From contig JBMOQH010000012.1 in NCBI GenBank assembly GCA_049322795.1, positions 44,549-108,548 of the forward strand: 64,000 bases of DNA, written 5' to 3'. Of this stretch, positions 16,454-24,687 are shown piece by piece. The notes below the pieces were generated by a model. It had not been told where the DNA came from. It was given only the letters and a program-made list of their open reading frames with translations, and made no database searches. Within the stretch, counting starts at the first letter, position 1. The number at the start of each line of letters is the position of its first letter. Both the position numbers and the translations under genes were made by a program. The DNA is from Immundisolibacter sp049322795. Lineage in GTDB: Bacteria > Pseudomonadota > Gammaproteobacteria > Immundisolibacterales > Immundisolibacteraceae.

Positions 16454-17515
16454 ATGGACAAACTCACCAATATCAACGTCGTCGAGCAACAGCTCATGCC
16501 GACTCCGGCCGAGGTGCGCGGCCGCCTGCCGCTGACACAGGTCGCGCAGCGCACGGTGCTGGACGGCCGCGCCGCGGTCGAGGCCATCCTCGACCGGCGC
16601 GACCCGCGCCGGTTCGTGGTGGTCGGCCCCTGTTCGATCCACGATCTGGAGGCCGCCCGCGACTACGCGCGCCGCCTGCACGCGCTGGCGCAGGAGGTGA
16701 AGGACACGCTGCTGATCATCATGCGCGTGTACTTCGAGAAGCCGCGCACGTCGACCGGCTGGAAGGGTTTGATCAACGATCCGCGCATGGACGATTCCTT
16801 CCACATCGAGGAGGGCGTCATCAAGGCGCGCGAGCTGTTGCTGGAGCTGGCCGAGATGGGTCTGCCGGCCGGCACCGAGGCGCTCGATCCGATCATGCCG
16901 CAGTACCTGCACGACCTGATCACCTGGACCGCCATCGGCGCCCGCACCACCGAGTCGCAGACCCACCGCGAGATGTCGAGCGGACTGTCGACCGCGGTCG
17001 GCTTCAAGAACGGCACTGACGGCGGCATCGATGTCGCGGTCAACGCCATGAAATCCGCCGCCAGCCCGCACAGTTTTCTCGGCATCAACCTGCAGGGCCA
17101 GTCGGCGGTGATCCGTACCCGCGGCAATCCGCACGGGCATCTGGTGCTGCGCGGCGGTCACGACCGGCCGAACTACGACTCGGTGGCCGTGGCGCTGTGC
17201 GAGCAGGCGCTGGCCAAGGCCAAGCTGCCGCAGAACATCGTGGTCGATTGCAGCCACGCCAACTGCAACAAGCAGCCCGAGCTGCAGGCGCTGGTGCTGG
17301 AGAACTGCGTCAACCAGATGCTGGACGGCAACCGATCCATCGTGGGTCTGATGCTGGAAAGCAACCTCGAAGCCGGCAACCAGCCGATTCCGCAGGATCT
17401 GTCGCAGCTGCGCTACGGCGTGTCGGTGACCGATCCGTGCATCGACTGGCCGACCACCGAGGCGCTGCTGCGCGGCATGCACGGCAAGCTGCTGCCGCTG
17501 GTCCGCGCCGCGTGA
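16454..17515 (+). CDS. aroG: 3-deoxy-7-phosphoheptulonate (DAHP) synthase, class I
   Basis: This 353-residue enzyme condenses phosphoenolpyruvate with erythrose 4-phosphate, the first step of the shikimate pathway in the cytoplasm. Class I (AroFGH-type) landmarks are present: VVGPCSIHD (about 56-64), MRVYFEKPRT (about 92-101), GWKG, GTEALDP, a GFKNGTDG substrate loop, VDCSHANCNK and VTDPCIDW, with the usual metal-site Cys, His, Glu and Asp. The N-terminal extension used for feedback inhibition is present, but which aromatic amino acid regulates it cannot be read reliably, so the isozyme letter is provisional. It appears monocistronic: a terminator lies upstream and the next gene belongs to a Fur-controlled unit. 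Confidence 0.95.
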   Translation: MDKLTNINVVEQQLMPTPAEVRGRLPLTQVAQRTVLDGRAAVEAILDRRDPRRFVVVGPCSIHDLEAARDYARRLHALAQEVKDTLLIIMRVYFEKPRTSTGWKGLINDPRMDDSFHIEEGVIKARELLLELAEMGLPAGTEALDPIMPQYLHDLITWTAIGARTTESQTHREMSSGLSTAVGFKNGTDGGIDVAVNAMKSAASPHSFLGINLQGQSAVIRTRGNPHGHLVLRGGHDRPNYDSVAVALCEQALAKAKLPQNIVVDCSHANCNKQPELQALVLENCVNQMLDGNRSIVGLMLESNLEAGNQPIPQDLSQLRYGVSVTDPCIDWPTTEALLRGMHGKLLPLVRAA

Positions 17516-17575
17516 GGACGCGCTGATTCATTCAGCGCTTCCCGGCCGGGGCCATGGTCCCCGGGTGTGTCCATC

Positions 17576-17647
17576 GATTCGTTGATCGGGTCGCTGGCGT
17601 GTGCCGCGATGCGGCGAGCGAGAACGGCCCAGCGATGGGGCTGTTCA
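17576..17647 (+). repeat. Dispersed about 70-bp repeat, copy 1
   Basis: This stretch aligns without gaps to 24572-24642. The best block is GGCGTGTRCCGCGATGCRGC, and roughly 70% of the remaining positions agree by eye. Both copies are intergenic and lie downstream of plus-strand genes. It takes up much of the 388-base gap between the DAHP synthase and feoA. The rest of that gap holds a small hairpin just after the DAHP synthase gene (CGCTGA 17521-17526 with TCAGCG 17532-17537) and the Fur box. Confidence 0.5.
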
Positions 17648-17815
17648 GCATCTTGTTCGGGGCGACGCGGAAAATTCCATCGGCCGGTTTTGTCGCGCCA
17701 AGGGCATCTTGCCGCCGATCAAGCCTGGGCGGCGGGGTGTCTGTGATGCTGCAAGCCCGGTGGAGCCGGGCCGACCGCACGCTGTCACGTCATTGACCAG
17801 GGTCAGCGGACGTTT

Positions 17816-17834
17816 CTGATAATCGTTATCATCA
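17816..17834 (+). promoter_or_regulatory. Fur box before feoAB
   Basis: GATAAT-C-GTTATC, extended by flanking T and ATCA, closely matches the hexamer arrangement of the Fur operator (GATAAT-C-ATTATC). It lies about 70 bases before the feoA ATG. Repression by Fe2+-Fur of the ferrous iron transporter is the expected control. Confidence 0.85.
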
Positions 17835-17903
17835 ACCGCGTGTTCGGCCCATCGGGCGGCCGGCGGGCGCTGTGCCGGCGTGCCCTCATCAAACCGTATC
17901 GCC

Positions 17904-18173
17904 ATGACCGATAACGATCCCGCTTCGCCGCTGCCCACGCTGGAAAGCCTCGCGCTACGCCAGCCGATGGTGGTGGCCGACGTCCGCGTGCCCGACGAGT
18001 TTCCCGAGTGGCAGCGCTGGCTGGAAGAAATCGGCTTCATTCCCGGTGAGTCGGTCTGCCTGCTCGCGCGCGCCGTGCCGGGTGGTGATCCGCTGGTGGT
18101 GCGCATCGGCACGTCAACGTTTGCGCTGCGCCGGGCCGAGGCCGCCTGCGTGCTGGTCGAGGCCGCGGGGTGA
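17904..18173 (+). CDS. feoA: Ferrous iron transport protein A
   Basis: This 89-residue SH3-like protein contains the family core LEEIGFIPGESVCLLARAVPGGDPLVVRIG and ends ALRRAEAACVLV. FeoA is a small cytoplasmic partner that supports FeoB-driven Fe2+ uptake. The ATG at 17904 is preferred; a GTG at 17880 would add eight residues, and neither has a strong ribosome-binding site. It overlaps feoB by four bases and lies behind a Fur box. No feoC gene follows. Confidence 0.92.
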   Translation: MTDNDPASPLPTLESLALRQPMVVADVRVPDEFPEWQRWLEEIGFIPGESVCLLARAVPGGDPLVVRIGTSTFALRRAEAACVLVEAAG

Positions 18174-20059
18174 ATAACGAAGCGGTCATCCACTTCCAGC
18201 GCGCCGAGCCACTGGTGGCGCTGCTCGGCAACCCCAACTGCGGCAAGACCGCGCTGTTCAATCTGCTGACCGGCAGTCGCCAGAAGGTGGCCAACTACGC
18301 CGGCGTCACGGTGGAGCGCAAGGAAGGCCGTTTCAGCACCGCCGCCGGCCGGGACGTGCGCGTGCTGGACCTGCCGGGCGCCTACAGCCTGCACCCGCGC
18401 TCGCCGGACGAGCGCGTGACGGCGGACGTCCTGTACGGCCGTGCGGCCGGGGAAAAACGGCCCGATCTGGTGGTGTGCGTGGTCGATGCCACCAACCTGC
18501 GGCGCAACCTGCGCCTGGTGCTGGCCGCCAAGCGCCTGCGCCTGCCCTGCGTGGTGGCGCTCAACATGATGGACTTGGCCGGACGCCGCGGGCTGAAGGT
18601 CGATCCCGCGGCGCTTTCGCGTGAGCTCGGCGTGCCGGTGATCCCGACGGTGGCGGTGAAAAGCGACGGCGCGCAGGCCTTGCGTGCCCTGCTCGGCGAC
18701 GTCGCCACCTGGCCAAAACAGGATTACGCGGGCGAGCTGCCGGCCGGCGCCGAAGCCGATCCGCGCGGCGATCACGCCGCCGTGCGCGCCATCCTGGAGC
18801 GCCTGGGCCTGGACGAGTCCCTGCCGCATCTGGCCAGCGACCGCATCGACCGCGTGGTGCTGCACCCGGTGTTCGGGCCGCTGTTGTTGGCGGTGGTGCT
18901 GTTTTTGGTGTTCCAGGCCGTGTTTGCCTGGGCCGAGGCGCCGATGGGCTGGATCGAGGCTGCCACCGCCTGGGCGGGCGATCTGCTGACGTCTGTGTTG
19001 CCGGACGGCTGGCTGCGCAGCCTGCTGGTGGACGGCGTCATCGCCGGCGCCGGTGGCGTGCTGGTGTTCCTGCCACAGATCGTGATTCTGTTCTTTTTCA
19101 TCCTGGTGCTGGAGGAATCCGGCTACCTGCCGCGGGCGGCCTTTCTGCTCGATCGCCTGATGGGTGGCGTGGGGCTCTCGGGGCGCTCGTTCATCCCCTT
19201 GCTGTCGAGCTTCGCCTGCGCCATCCCCGGCATCATGGCCGCGCGCACCATCGCCAACCCGCGCGACCGGCTGGTCACCATCCTCATCGCGCCGCTGATG
19301 ACCTGCTCGGCGCGGTTGCCGGTGTACGCGCTGCTGATCGGTGCGTTCATCCCGCGCCGGCAGGTGTGGGGCGGGCTGGAGTTGCAGGGTTTGGTGCTGT
19401 TGGTGCTGTACGTGGCCGGCATCGCCGGCGCGCTGGCGGTGGCCTGGGTGCTCAAGCGCCTGACCGCGCGGCGGCAGGTGCGCACGCTGATGATGGAACT
19501 GCCCATGTACCACCTGCCGGCGCTGCGCAACGTGGCGATCGGTCTGTGGCAGCGGGTGGCTATTTTCGTGCGCCGCGTCGGCGGCATCATCCTGGCGCTG
19601 ACGGTCGTGATGTGGTTCCTGGCCAGCTTCCCGGCACCGCCGCCGGACGCGACCGGGCCCGCCATCGAATACAGCCTGGCCGGCATTCTCGGCCGGGCGC
19701 TGGCGGTGGTGTTCGAGCCGATCGGCTTCAACTGGCAAATCAGCATCGCCCTGGTGCCCGGTCTGGCGGCGCGCGAGGTGGCGGTCGGCGCGCTCGGCAC
19801 CGTGTACGCGTTGTCGGCCACCGGCGAGGACACCGCGGGCGCGCTGGCACCGCTGATCGCGCAGGACTGGGGTCTCGCCACGGCGCTGTCGCTGCTCGTC
19901 TGGTACGTGTTCGCGCCGCAGTGCCTGAGCACGCTGGCCGTGATTCGCCGCGAGACCGGCGGCTGGCGCTGGGCGGCGCTGACGGCGGGATATCTGTTCG
20001 CGCTGGCCTACCTGGCATCGTTCATCACGTACCGCGCGGCACTGTGGTTCGGCGCGTAA
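18170..20059 (+). CDS. feoB: Ferrous iron transporter B (GTPase-permease)
   Basis: This 629-residue inner-membrane Fe2+ transporter joins an N-terminal G domain to a polytopic permease. The G1 loop is GNPNCGKT (20-27), G3 is DLPGAYSL and G4 is NMMD. The permease has two Gate regions and a second-half Cys (CSARLPVY), with about eight to ten membrane helices from about residue 240. Lengths of 620-770 are typical, so this is a short version. Translation begins at a GTG overlapping the feoA stop. The unit is expected to be Fur-repressed. Confidence 0.97.
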   Translation: MNNEAVIHFQRAEPLVALLGNPNCGKTALFNLLTGSRQKVANYAGVTVERKEGRFSTAAGRDVRVLDLPGAYSLHPRSPDERVTADVLYGRAAGEKRPDLVVCVVDATNLRRNLRLVLAAKRLRLPCVVALNMMDLAGRRGLKVDPAALSRELGVPVIPTVAVKSDGAQALRALLGDVATWPKQDYAGELPAGAEADPRGDHAAVRAILERLGLDESLPHLASDRIDRVVLHPVFGPLLLAVVLFLVFQAVFAWAEAPMGWIEAATAWAGDLLTSVLPDGWLRSLLVDGVIAGAGGVLVFLPQIVILFFFILVLEESGYLPRAAFLLDRLMGGVGLSGRSFIPLLSSFACAIPGIMAARTIANPRDRLVTILIAPLMTCSARLPVYALLIGAFIPRRQVWGGLELQGLVLLVLYVAGIAGALAVAWVLKRLTARRQVRTLMMELPMYHLPALRNVAIGLWQRVAIFVRRVGGIILALTVVMWFLASFPAPPPDATGPAIEYSLAGILGRALAVVFEPIGFNWQISIALVPGLAAREVAVGALGTVYALSATGEDTAGALAPLIAQDWGLATALSLLVWYVFAPQCLSTLAVIRRETGGWRWAALTAGYLFALAYLASFITYRAALWFGA

Positions 20060-20185
20060 CGGATGCGCTGAACCTGTTCGGCGTTTCCCGACGGATCGCG
20101 AAGCGCTTGCCTCGCTCCTCGCCGCCGGGCTAAAACTGCCGGGCAGGGCCCCGCGTCGAGGGCCCGTCGGGGAGGAGGAGGGCCC

Positions 20186-21691
20186 ATGGGCATACGCACC
20201 GGTGCGCAGTACGTCGAGAGCCTGCGCGACGACCGGGCGCTGTACATCGCCGGCGAGCGCGTCGGCGACGTCACCCGCCACGCGCCGCTGGCCGGCATTC
20301 TGGCCAGCATCGCCGAGCATTTCGACGCGTTCCACCGGCCGGAAGTGAAGGCCGACTACACCTATCCGTCGCCCAAGGACGGCAAGCCGGTCAGCAATTC
20401 CTTCCTGCCGGCGCGCACCTGGGACGAGGTGCAGCAGCGCCTGCGCGGCGAGTCGGCGCGCAAGGAAGCCACCTACGGCCTGATGGGCCGCCTGCCGGAT
20501 TTCATGAACGCCTTCGTCACCGACGCAGCGGTGGTCGCCCCGCACGTGCTGGGACACCGTGACAAGGCGTTTGCCGACAACGCCATCCGCTACTGGGAAT
20601 ACTGCCGCGACGAGGACATCTGCCTCACCCACACGCTGGTCGACCCCAAGCGCGATTACGGCAAGGACCTGTAGGCGCAGCGGGCGCTCAAGGTGGTGCG
20701 CGAGACCGACGCCGGCATCGTGGTCAGCGGCGCGCGCATGCTGTCCACGCTGGCGCCGGTCAGCAACGAGATCTGGGTCGGCCCGTTCATGCCGCGCCGG
20801 CCGGGCGAGGAGGACTACGCGCTCAGCTTCGCCGTGCCGGTGGCGACGCCGGGCCTGAAGTTCATCGCCCGGGCGAGCTACGCCCGCGGCGGCAGCCGCT
20901 ACGACCGGCCGCTCGCCGAGCGCTTCGACGAGGGCGACGCGCTCGCCATCTTCGAGGACGTGCTGGTGCCCTGGGAGCGGGTGTTCATCTACCGCGACAT
21001 CGTCGCCTACAACATGATGGCACCGAGTTTTCCGGGCTATCTGCTGCTGCAGGCCAACGTGCGCGGGCGCGCCAAGCTGCGCTTCATGACCGGTCTCGCC
21101 TGCAAGATGGCGGACGTGCTCGGGCGCAGCGCCCTGCCGCGCTACCAGGAGCTGCTGGGCGAGTTTCTGGCGCTGAACGAGATCGCCGACGGCCTGGTCG
21201 AGGCCAGCGCCCGCGAGCTGGTGGTCCACGCGCAGGAGGAGTTCGCCAAGCAGGCCGATCCCGGCTTCGTGCTCGAGGACGTGGCGCGCGAGACGGCCTC
21301 GCTGTTCGCCTCGCCCAGCCGGTCCATGGTCGGCATCTCGATGCTGCGATTCTTCCTGCCCGAGGTGAACACCAAGGTCAACGAGCTGATTCGCCTGATG
21401 GGCAGCTCCAGTCTGGTAATGACCGCGACCGAGGCCGATTTCGCCAACCCGGCCACGGCCGGCGATCTCGAACAATTCCTCGGCAACGAGCAGGCCAGCG
21501 CCCGCGAGCGGGTGCAGGTGATGAAACTGGCCTGGGACGCGGTGGCCGGCGAGTTCGGCGGCCGGCAGGAGATCTACGAGATCTTCTTTGCCGGCGATCC
21601 GTTCCTGTCGCGCCAGCTGCACTACTTCACGCCGCGCCGGGGGCAGTATCAGGCGATGGTCGATCGCCTGCTGCGCGAGAGCGGCGCCTGA
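20186..21691 (+). pseudogene. HpaB-family flavin monooxygenase interrupted by in-frame TAG
   Basis: The frame encodes a full-length (501-codon) 4-hydroxyphenylacetate 3-hydroxylase / chlorophenol monooxygenase type protein, except that codon 163 (20672-20674) is TAG. Sequence on both sides is intact, collinear and in the same frame: VDPKRDYGKDL before, then AQRALKVVRETDAGIVVSGA after. So the only lesion is one nonsense codon (GAG or CAG to TAG would suffice). These enzymes use FADH2 from a separate reductase to hydroxylate phenols. The ATG at 20186 follows a GGAGGAGGAGGG site. Explanations are a recent inactivating mutation or a base-call error. TAG is an ordinary stop elsewhere in this window (hsdS, GIY-YIG gene), so recoding is unlikely. 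Confidence 0.85.
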
Positions 21692-21765
21692 TCGGCCGCC
21701 GGTCGGACCCCCTGTTACCCCTTCAACTTTCGGCCGTCGGTCAGGCGGCCCGCACGGAGCCTCGC

Positions 21766-22959
21766 ATGTCCAATTCCCCCGTCCCGAGCGCGGAAGAACT
21801 CATTGGCCGCGCCCGTGATCTGGCGCCGGTGATCGCCAAACGCGCGCTCGAGTGCGAGCGCCTGGGGCGCCTGCCGGACGCGAGCTTCGCGGATTTTCGC
21901 GACGCCGGTTTCTTTCGCATCCTGCAGCCGAGGCGCTTCGGCGGCTACGAGCACGACATGTACACGCTGCTCGAGGTGACGCGCGAGATCGGCCGCAGCG
22001 GCTGCTGCTCCAGCGCATGGGTGCTGGCGATCCTCGCCATCCACAACTTCTACCTCGGTTATTTCCCGGCCAGGGCGCAGGAAGACATCTGGGGCGAGGA
22101 TCAGGACACGCAGACCTGCACGCCGTTCGTGCCGGCCGGCACGGTCACGAAAGTGACTGGCGGCATCGAGATCCGCGACGGCCGCTGGACGTTCGCCAGC
22201 GGCTGCGATCACGCGCGCTTCGCGCTGGTCGGCGTGCTGGTGCCGGACGACGCCGGCGGCCCGCCCGAGTACGTCCAGTGCGTGGTGCCGCAGGGGGATT
22301 TCATCATCCACCACGACAGTTGGGACGTGGTGGCACTGAAGGGCACCGGCAGCAAGGACATCGGCATCGAGCACTGCTTCGTGCCGACGCATCGCCTGTT
22401 CTCGCTGACCAAGGTGGCGCAGGACATCGCGCCGGGGCGGGAGATCAACCCGGGGCCCCTGTACCGGCAGCCGTTTTTCGCCGCCTCGGTGTGCTCGCTG
22501 ATCGCGCCGGCCTGGGGCGCCGCGCAGGCGGCGCTCGACGGCTTCGAGCAGCGCCTGCAGTCCCGCATGATGGTGTTCGGCGCCGGCAAGCAGGGCGAGA
22601 AATCGACCGCGCTGCTGCGCCTGGTGGAGGCGGCGGCCGAGATCGACGCCGCCGGCCTGCTGCTGAAACGCAACTGCGACGCCTTCAAGGCGCTGGCCGA
22701 GGCCGGGCAGTCGTCGACCAAGGCGCTGCGCGCGCGGGCGCTGTTCGAGGGCGCCTACGCCACCACGCTGCTGACGCGGGCCGTCGAGCGCCTGTTCGTG
22801 GCCAGCGGCGGCAGCGCGCTGCACGAGGGCAATGTTCTGCAGCGCTGCTGGCGCGACGTGCACGCCATCAACAGCCACGCCGGCATGAACCTCGACAACA
22901 TGGGCGAGCTGTACGGTCAGATTCGGCTCGGCCAGGACATCGAGCACGGGCTGATCTGA
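21766..22959 (+). CDS. HsaA-like flavin-dependent monooxygenase (acyl-CoA dehydrogenase fold)
   Basis: This 397-residue protein has the acyl-CoA dehydrogenase fold of group D two-component monooxygenases such as HsaA and the p-hydroxyphenylacetate hydroxylase oxygenase. It opens with a helical domain (about 8-115; ECERLGRLPDASFADFRDAGFFRILQPRRFGGYE), then a beta domain (SGCDHARFALVGV) and a C-terminal helical domain (LFVASGGSALHEGNVLQRCWRDVHAINSHAG). That last pattern replaces the catalytic Glu region of true acyl-CoA dehydrogenases. It would hydroxylate a phenolic or steroid-derived ring using reduced flavin. No flavin reductase is adjacent. It follows the HpaB-type pseudogene by 74 bases on the same strand, suggesting one catabolic unit. 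Confidence 0.88.
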   Translation: MSNSPVPSAEELIGRARDLAPVIAKRALECERLGRLPDASFADFRDAGFFRILQPRRFGGYEHDMYTLLEVTREIGRSGCCSSAWVLAILAIHNFYLGYFPARAQEDIWGEDQDTQTCTPFVPAGTVTKVTGGIEIRDGRWTFASGCDHARFALVGVLVPDDAGGPPEYVQCVVPQGDFIIHHDSWDVVALKGTGSKDIGIEHCFVPTHRLFSLTKVAQDIAPGREINPGPLYRQPFFAASVCSLIAPAWGAAQAALDGFEQRLQSRMMVFGAGKQGEKSTALLRLVEAAAEIDAAGLLLKRNCDAFKALAEAGQSSTKALRARALFEGAYATTLLTRAVERLFVASGGSALHEGNVLQRCWRDVHAINSHAGMNLDNMGELYGQIRLGQDIEHGLI

Positions 22960-22988
22960 GGCCGCGCCGGCGATCGCTGTGTGGAAGG

Positions 22989-23017
22989 CTGAACGAGTCC
23001 GTCCTGGCCTCGTTCAG
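22989..23017. terminator. Inverted repeat between convergent genes
   Basis: CTGAACGAG (22989-22997) and CTCGTTCAG (23009-23017) form a perfect 9-base inverted repeat around an 11-base loop, between the stops at 22959 (plus) and 23087 (minus). A bidirectional terminator is likely, although there is no T-tract. Confidence 0.45.
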
Positions 23018-23086
23018 GTTCGCCGGGTCCGGCCCTTGCGCGCTTGATGCGCGAGCGCGCCATCGCTGGCGCGGTGCTGGCCGCGG

Positions 23087-24109
23087 TCAGGCCGTCGCCG
23101 TTCGGGCCGTCGCGTGTGTCCCCAGCACGTGCTGCGCCGCGGCCCGCACGCGCCGAAGGTCGCGCGCCGGGTCGGGCGTGCTGAGGGCGCGCCGCCAGGC
23201 CCGCGCCCCCGGCTCGCCCTGGAACAGCCCGAGCAGAGGCCGGGTCAGGGCCGTGATCGGCGTGCCGGCGGCGAGCTGGCCTTCCATGTAATCGAGGTAC
23301 TGCGCCAGCACGGCCGCGCGTTCGGGCGGCGGCGCGACGGCGCCGAAGACGCGCCGGTCCGCCTCGGCCAGCAGCCAGGGCGAGTGATAGGCGGCGCGGC
23401 CGATCATCACGCCGTCGACGTGGGCCAGATGCGCAAGGGCCTGGTCGAGGTCGGTGATGCCGCCGTTGATGACGATCTCGAGCGCCGGCCGCAGGCGCTT
23501 GAGGCGGTACACAGTCTCGTAGCGCAGCGGCGGAATCTCCCGGTTCTCCCGCGGCGACAGGCCGTCCAGCCAGGCCTTGCGGGCATGCACGGTGAAGTGC
23601 CGGCAGCCGGTCGCGGCGACGGTTTCGACGAAGGCGAACAGATCCTCGTCGCGGTCCGTGCGGTCGATGCCGATGCGGCATTTCACCGTCACCGGGATGT
23701 CCACCGCCGCCTGCATGGCCGCCACGCAGTCGCCGACCAGTCCGGGTTCGGCCATCAGGCACGCCCCGAAGCGGCCGGACTGCACCCGGTCCGACGGGCA
23801 GCCGACGTTGAGGTTGATCTCGTCGTAGCCGAAATCCGCGCCGATGCGCGCCGCCCGCGCCAGCTGCGCGGGATCGCTGCCGCCCAGTTGCAGCGCGACC
23901 GGGTGCTCGGCCGGGCTGTAAGCCAGCAGGTATGCGGGATCGCCCCGCAGCAGCGCCTGGGCGGTGACCATTTCCGTATACAGCAGCGTGCAGCGCGAAA
24001 TCAGGCGGTGCAGGAAACGCGCGTGGCGGTCGGTGCAGTCCATCATCGGCGCCACCGACAGGCGGCGCGACAGTTTGGTGGGCTGGGGGGTGGGGCAGGG
24101 GGCGTCCAT
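23087..24109 (-). CDS. dusA: tRNA-dihydrouridine synthase A
   Basis: This 340-residue FMN enzyme reduces specific D-loop uridines in tRNA to dihydrouridine. Landmarks are LSVAPMMDCTDRH at the start of the barrel, the catalytic Cys104 in NVGCPSDRVQSGRFGACLM, CRIGID, HARKAWLDGLSPRENR (the DusA-type signature) and the phosphate-binding INGGI and GRAAY loops. The frame is open to 24550, but the ATG at 24109 is preferred because family proteins begin shortly before LSVAPMMD. It stands alone on the minus strand. Confidence 0.95.
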   Translation of the reverse strand: MDAPCPTPQPTKLSRRLSVAPMMDCTDRHARFLHRLISRCTLLYTEMVTAQALLRGDPAYLLAYSPAEHPVALQLGGSDPAQLARAARIGADFGYDEINLNVGCPSDRVQSGRFGACLMAEPGLVGDCVAAMQAAVDIPVTVKCRIGIDRTDRDEDLFAFVETVAATGCRHFTVHARKAWLDGLSPRENREIPPLRYETVYRLKRLRPALEIVINGGITDLDQALAHLAHVDGVMIGRAAYHSPWLLAEADRRVFGAVAPPPERAAVLAQYLDYMEGQLAAGTPITALTRPLLGLFQGEPGARAWRRALSTPDPARDLRRVRAAAQHVLGTHATARTATA

Positions 24110-24223
24110 GGCGCGGCATTGTGCCAGCGCCGGCGGACGCGATTGACAGCGTCGACGGGCGCGGTGTCTGATCGGCCGCGGCGCTTCACCGCCCGAATGC
24201 AGCCCAGCGACAAGGAGAAACCG

Positions 24224-24460
24224 ATGGCCGACCCGCAGATTGCCCAGAAGAGCCCTTTCGTCGAGGAAACCGAGCCCGGCACCTACTGGTGGTGCGCCTG
24301 CGGCAAGTCCGGCGATCAGCCGTTCTGCGACGGCGCCCACAAGGGCACCGCCTTCACGCCGCTGGAGCATGCGGTGGCCGAGAAGGCCACGCTGGCCTGG
24401 TGCGGCTGCAAGCACACCAAGACGCCGCCGTTCTGCGACGGCTCGCACCGCGCGCTGTAA
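24224..24460 (+). CDS. Double CDGSH iron-sulfur protein
   Basis: This 78-residue protein has two CDGSH-type [2Fe-2S] motifs: CACGKSGDQPFCDGAH (about 24-39) and CGCKHTKTPPFCDGSH (about 60-75), each with the three-Cys one-His ligand set. Bacterial proteins of this kind are small redox or cluster-transfer proteins of uncertain partner. AAGGAG at 24212-24217 supports the ATG at 24224. It begins 114 bases from the divergent dusA start, and a terminator-like hairpin lies about 160 bases downstream. Confidence 0.93.
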   Translation: MADPQIAQKSPFVEETEPGTYWWCACGKSGDQPFCDGAHKGTAFTPLEHAVAEKATLAWCGCKHTKTPPFCDGSHRAL

Positions 24461-24571
24461 TCGCGCTTCACTGTTCCCGACGCCCGCGTTTTCCGGCCCG
24501 GCAAGCGCCGATACCCAGCGCTTGCCGTCAGGGGCGGGAGGCCCCGGCATGAATCAATGGCGCAAGCTATT

Positions 24572-24650
24572 GATTCATTGAGCGCATCGTGGGCGTGTAC
24601 CGCGATGCAGCGAGCTGAAAAATCCCAGGGGTGGGGTTTTTCAATGATTC
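24572..24650 (+). repeat. Dispersed about 70-bp repeat, copy 2, with terminator-like hairpin
   Basis: This is the partner of the stretch at 17576. Its ends are roughly inverted copies of each other (GATTCATTGA and TCAATGATTC), giving it the look of a miniature element. A 9-base inverted repeat (TGAATCAAT 24550-24558, ATTGATTCA 24569-24577) sits at its left edge. Inside it, AAAAATCCC (24618-24626) pairs with GGGGTTTTT (24633-24641), which would act as an intrinsic terminator for the CDGSH gene. Confidence 0.55.
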
Positions 24651-24687
24651 CCCCCAAGCGCGGGCGTCGCCGTTTCCGGAACCGGCC

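Noticed and set aside
17532..17796. Small open frames between the DAHP synthase gene and feoA
   Set aside because: They lie in the dispersed repeat and promoter region and have no start signal or family resemblance.
20672..20674. Pyrrolysine or other recoding at the TAG
   Set aside because: TAG ends other genes here (hsdS, the GIY-YIG gene), and HpaB-family proteins need no special residue at this position. Mutation or base-call error is simpler.
17645..21622. Very long minus-strand open frame opposite feoB and the HpaB-type gene
   Set aside because: It is antisense to well-recognised genes, low in complexity (Gln/His/Arg-rich) and has no family resemblance. High G+C DNA lacks stop codons in such frames.
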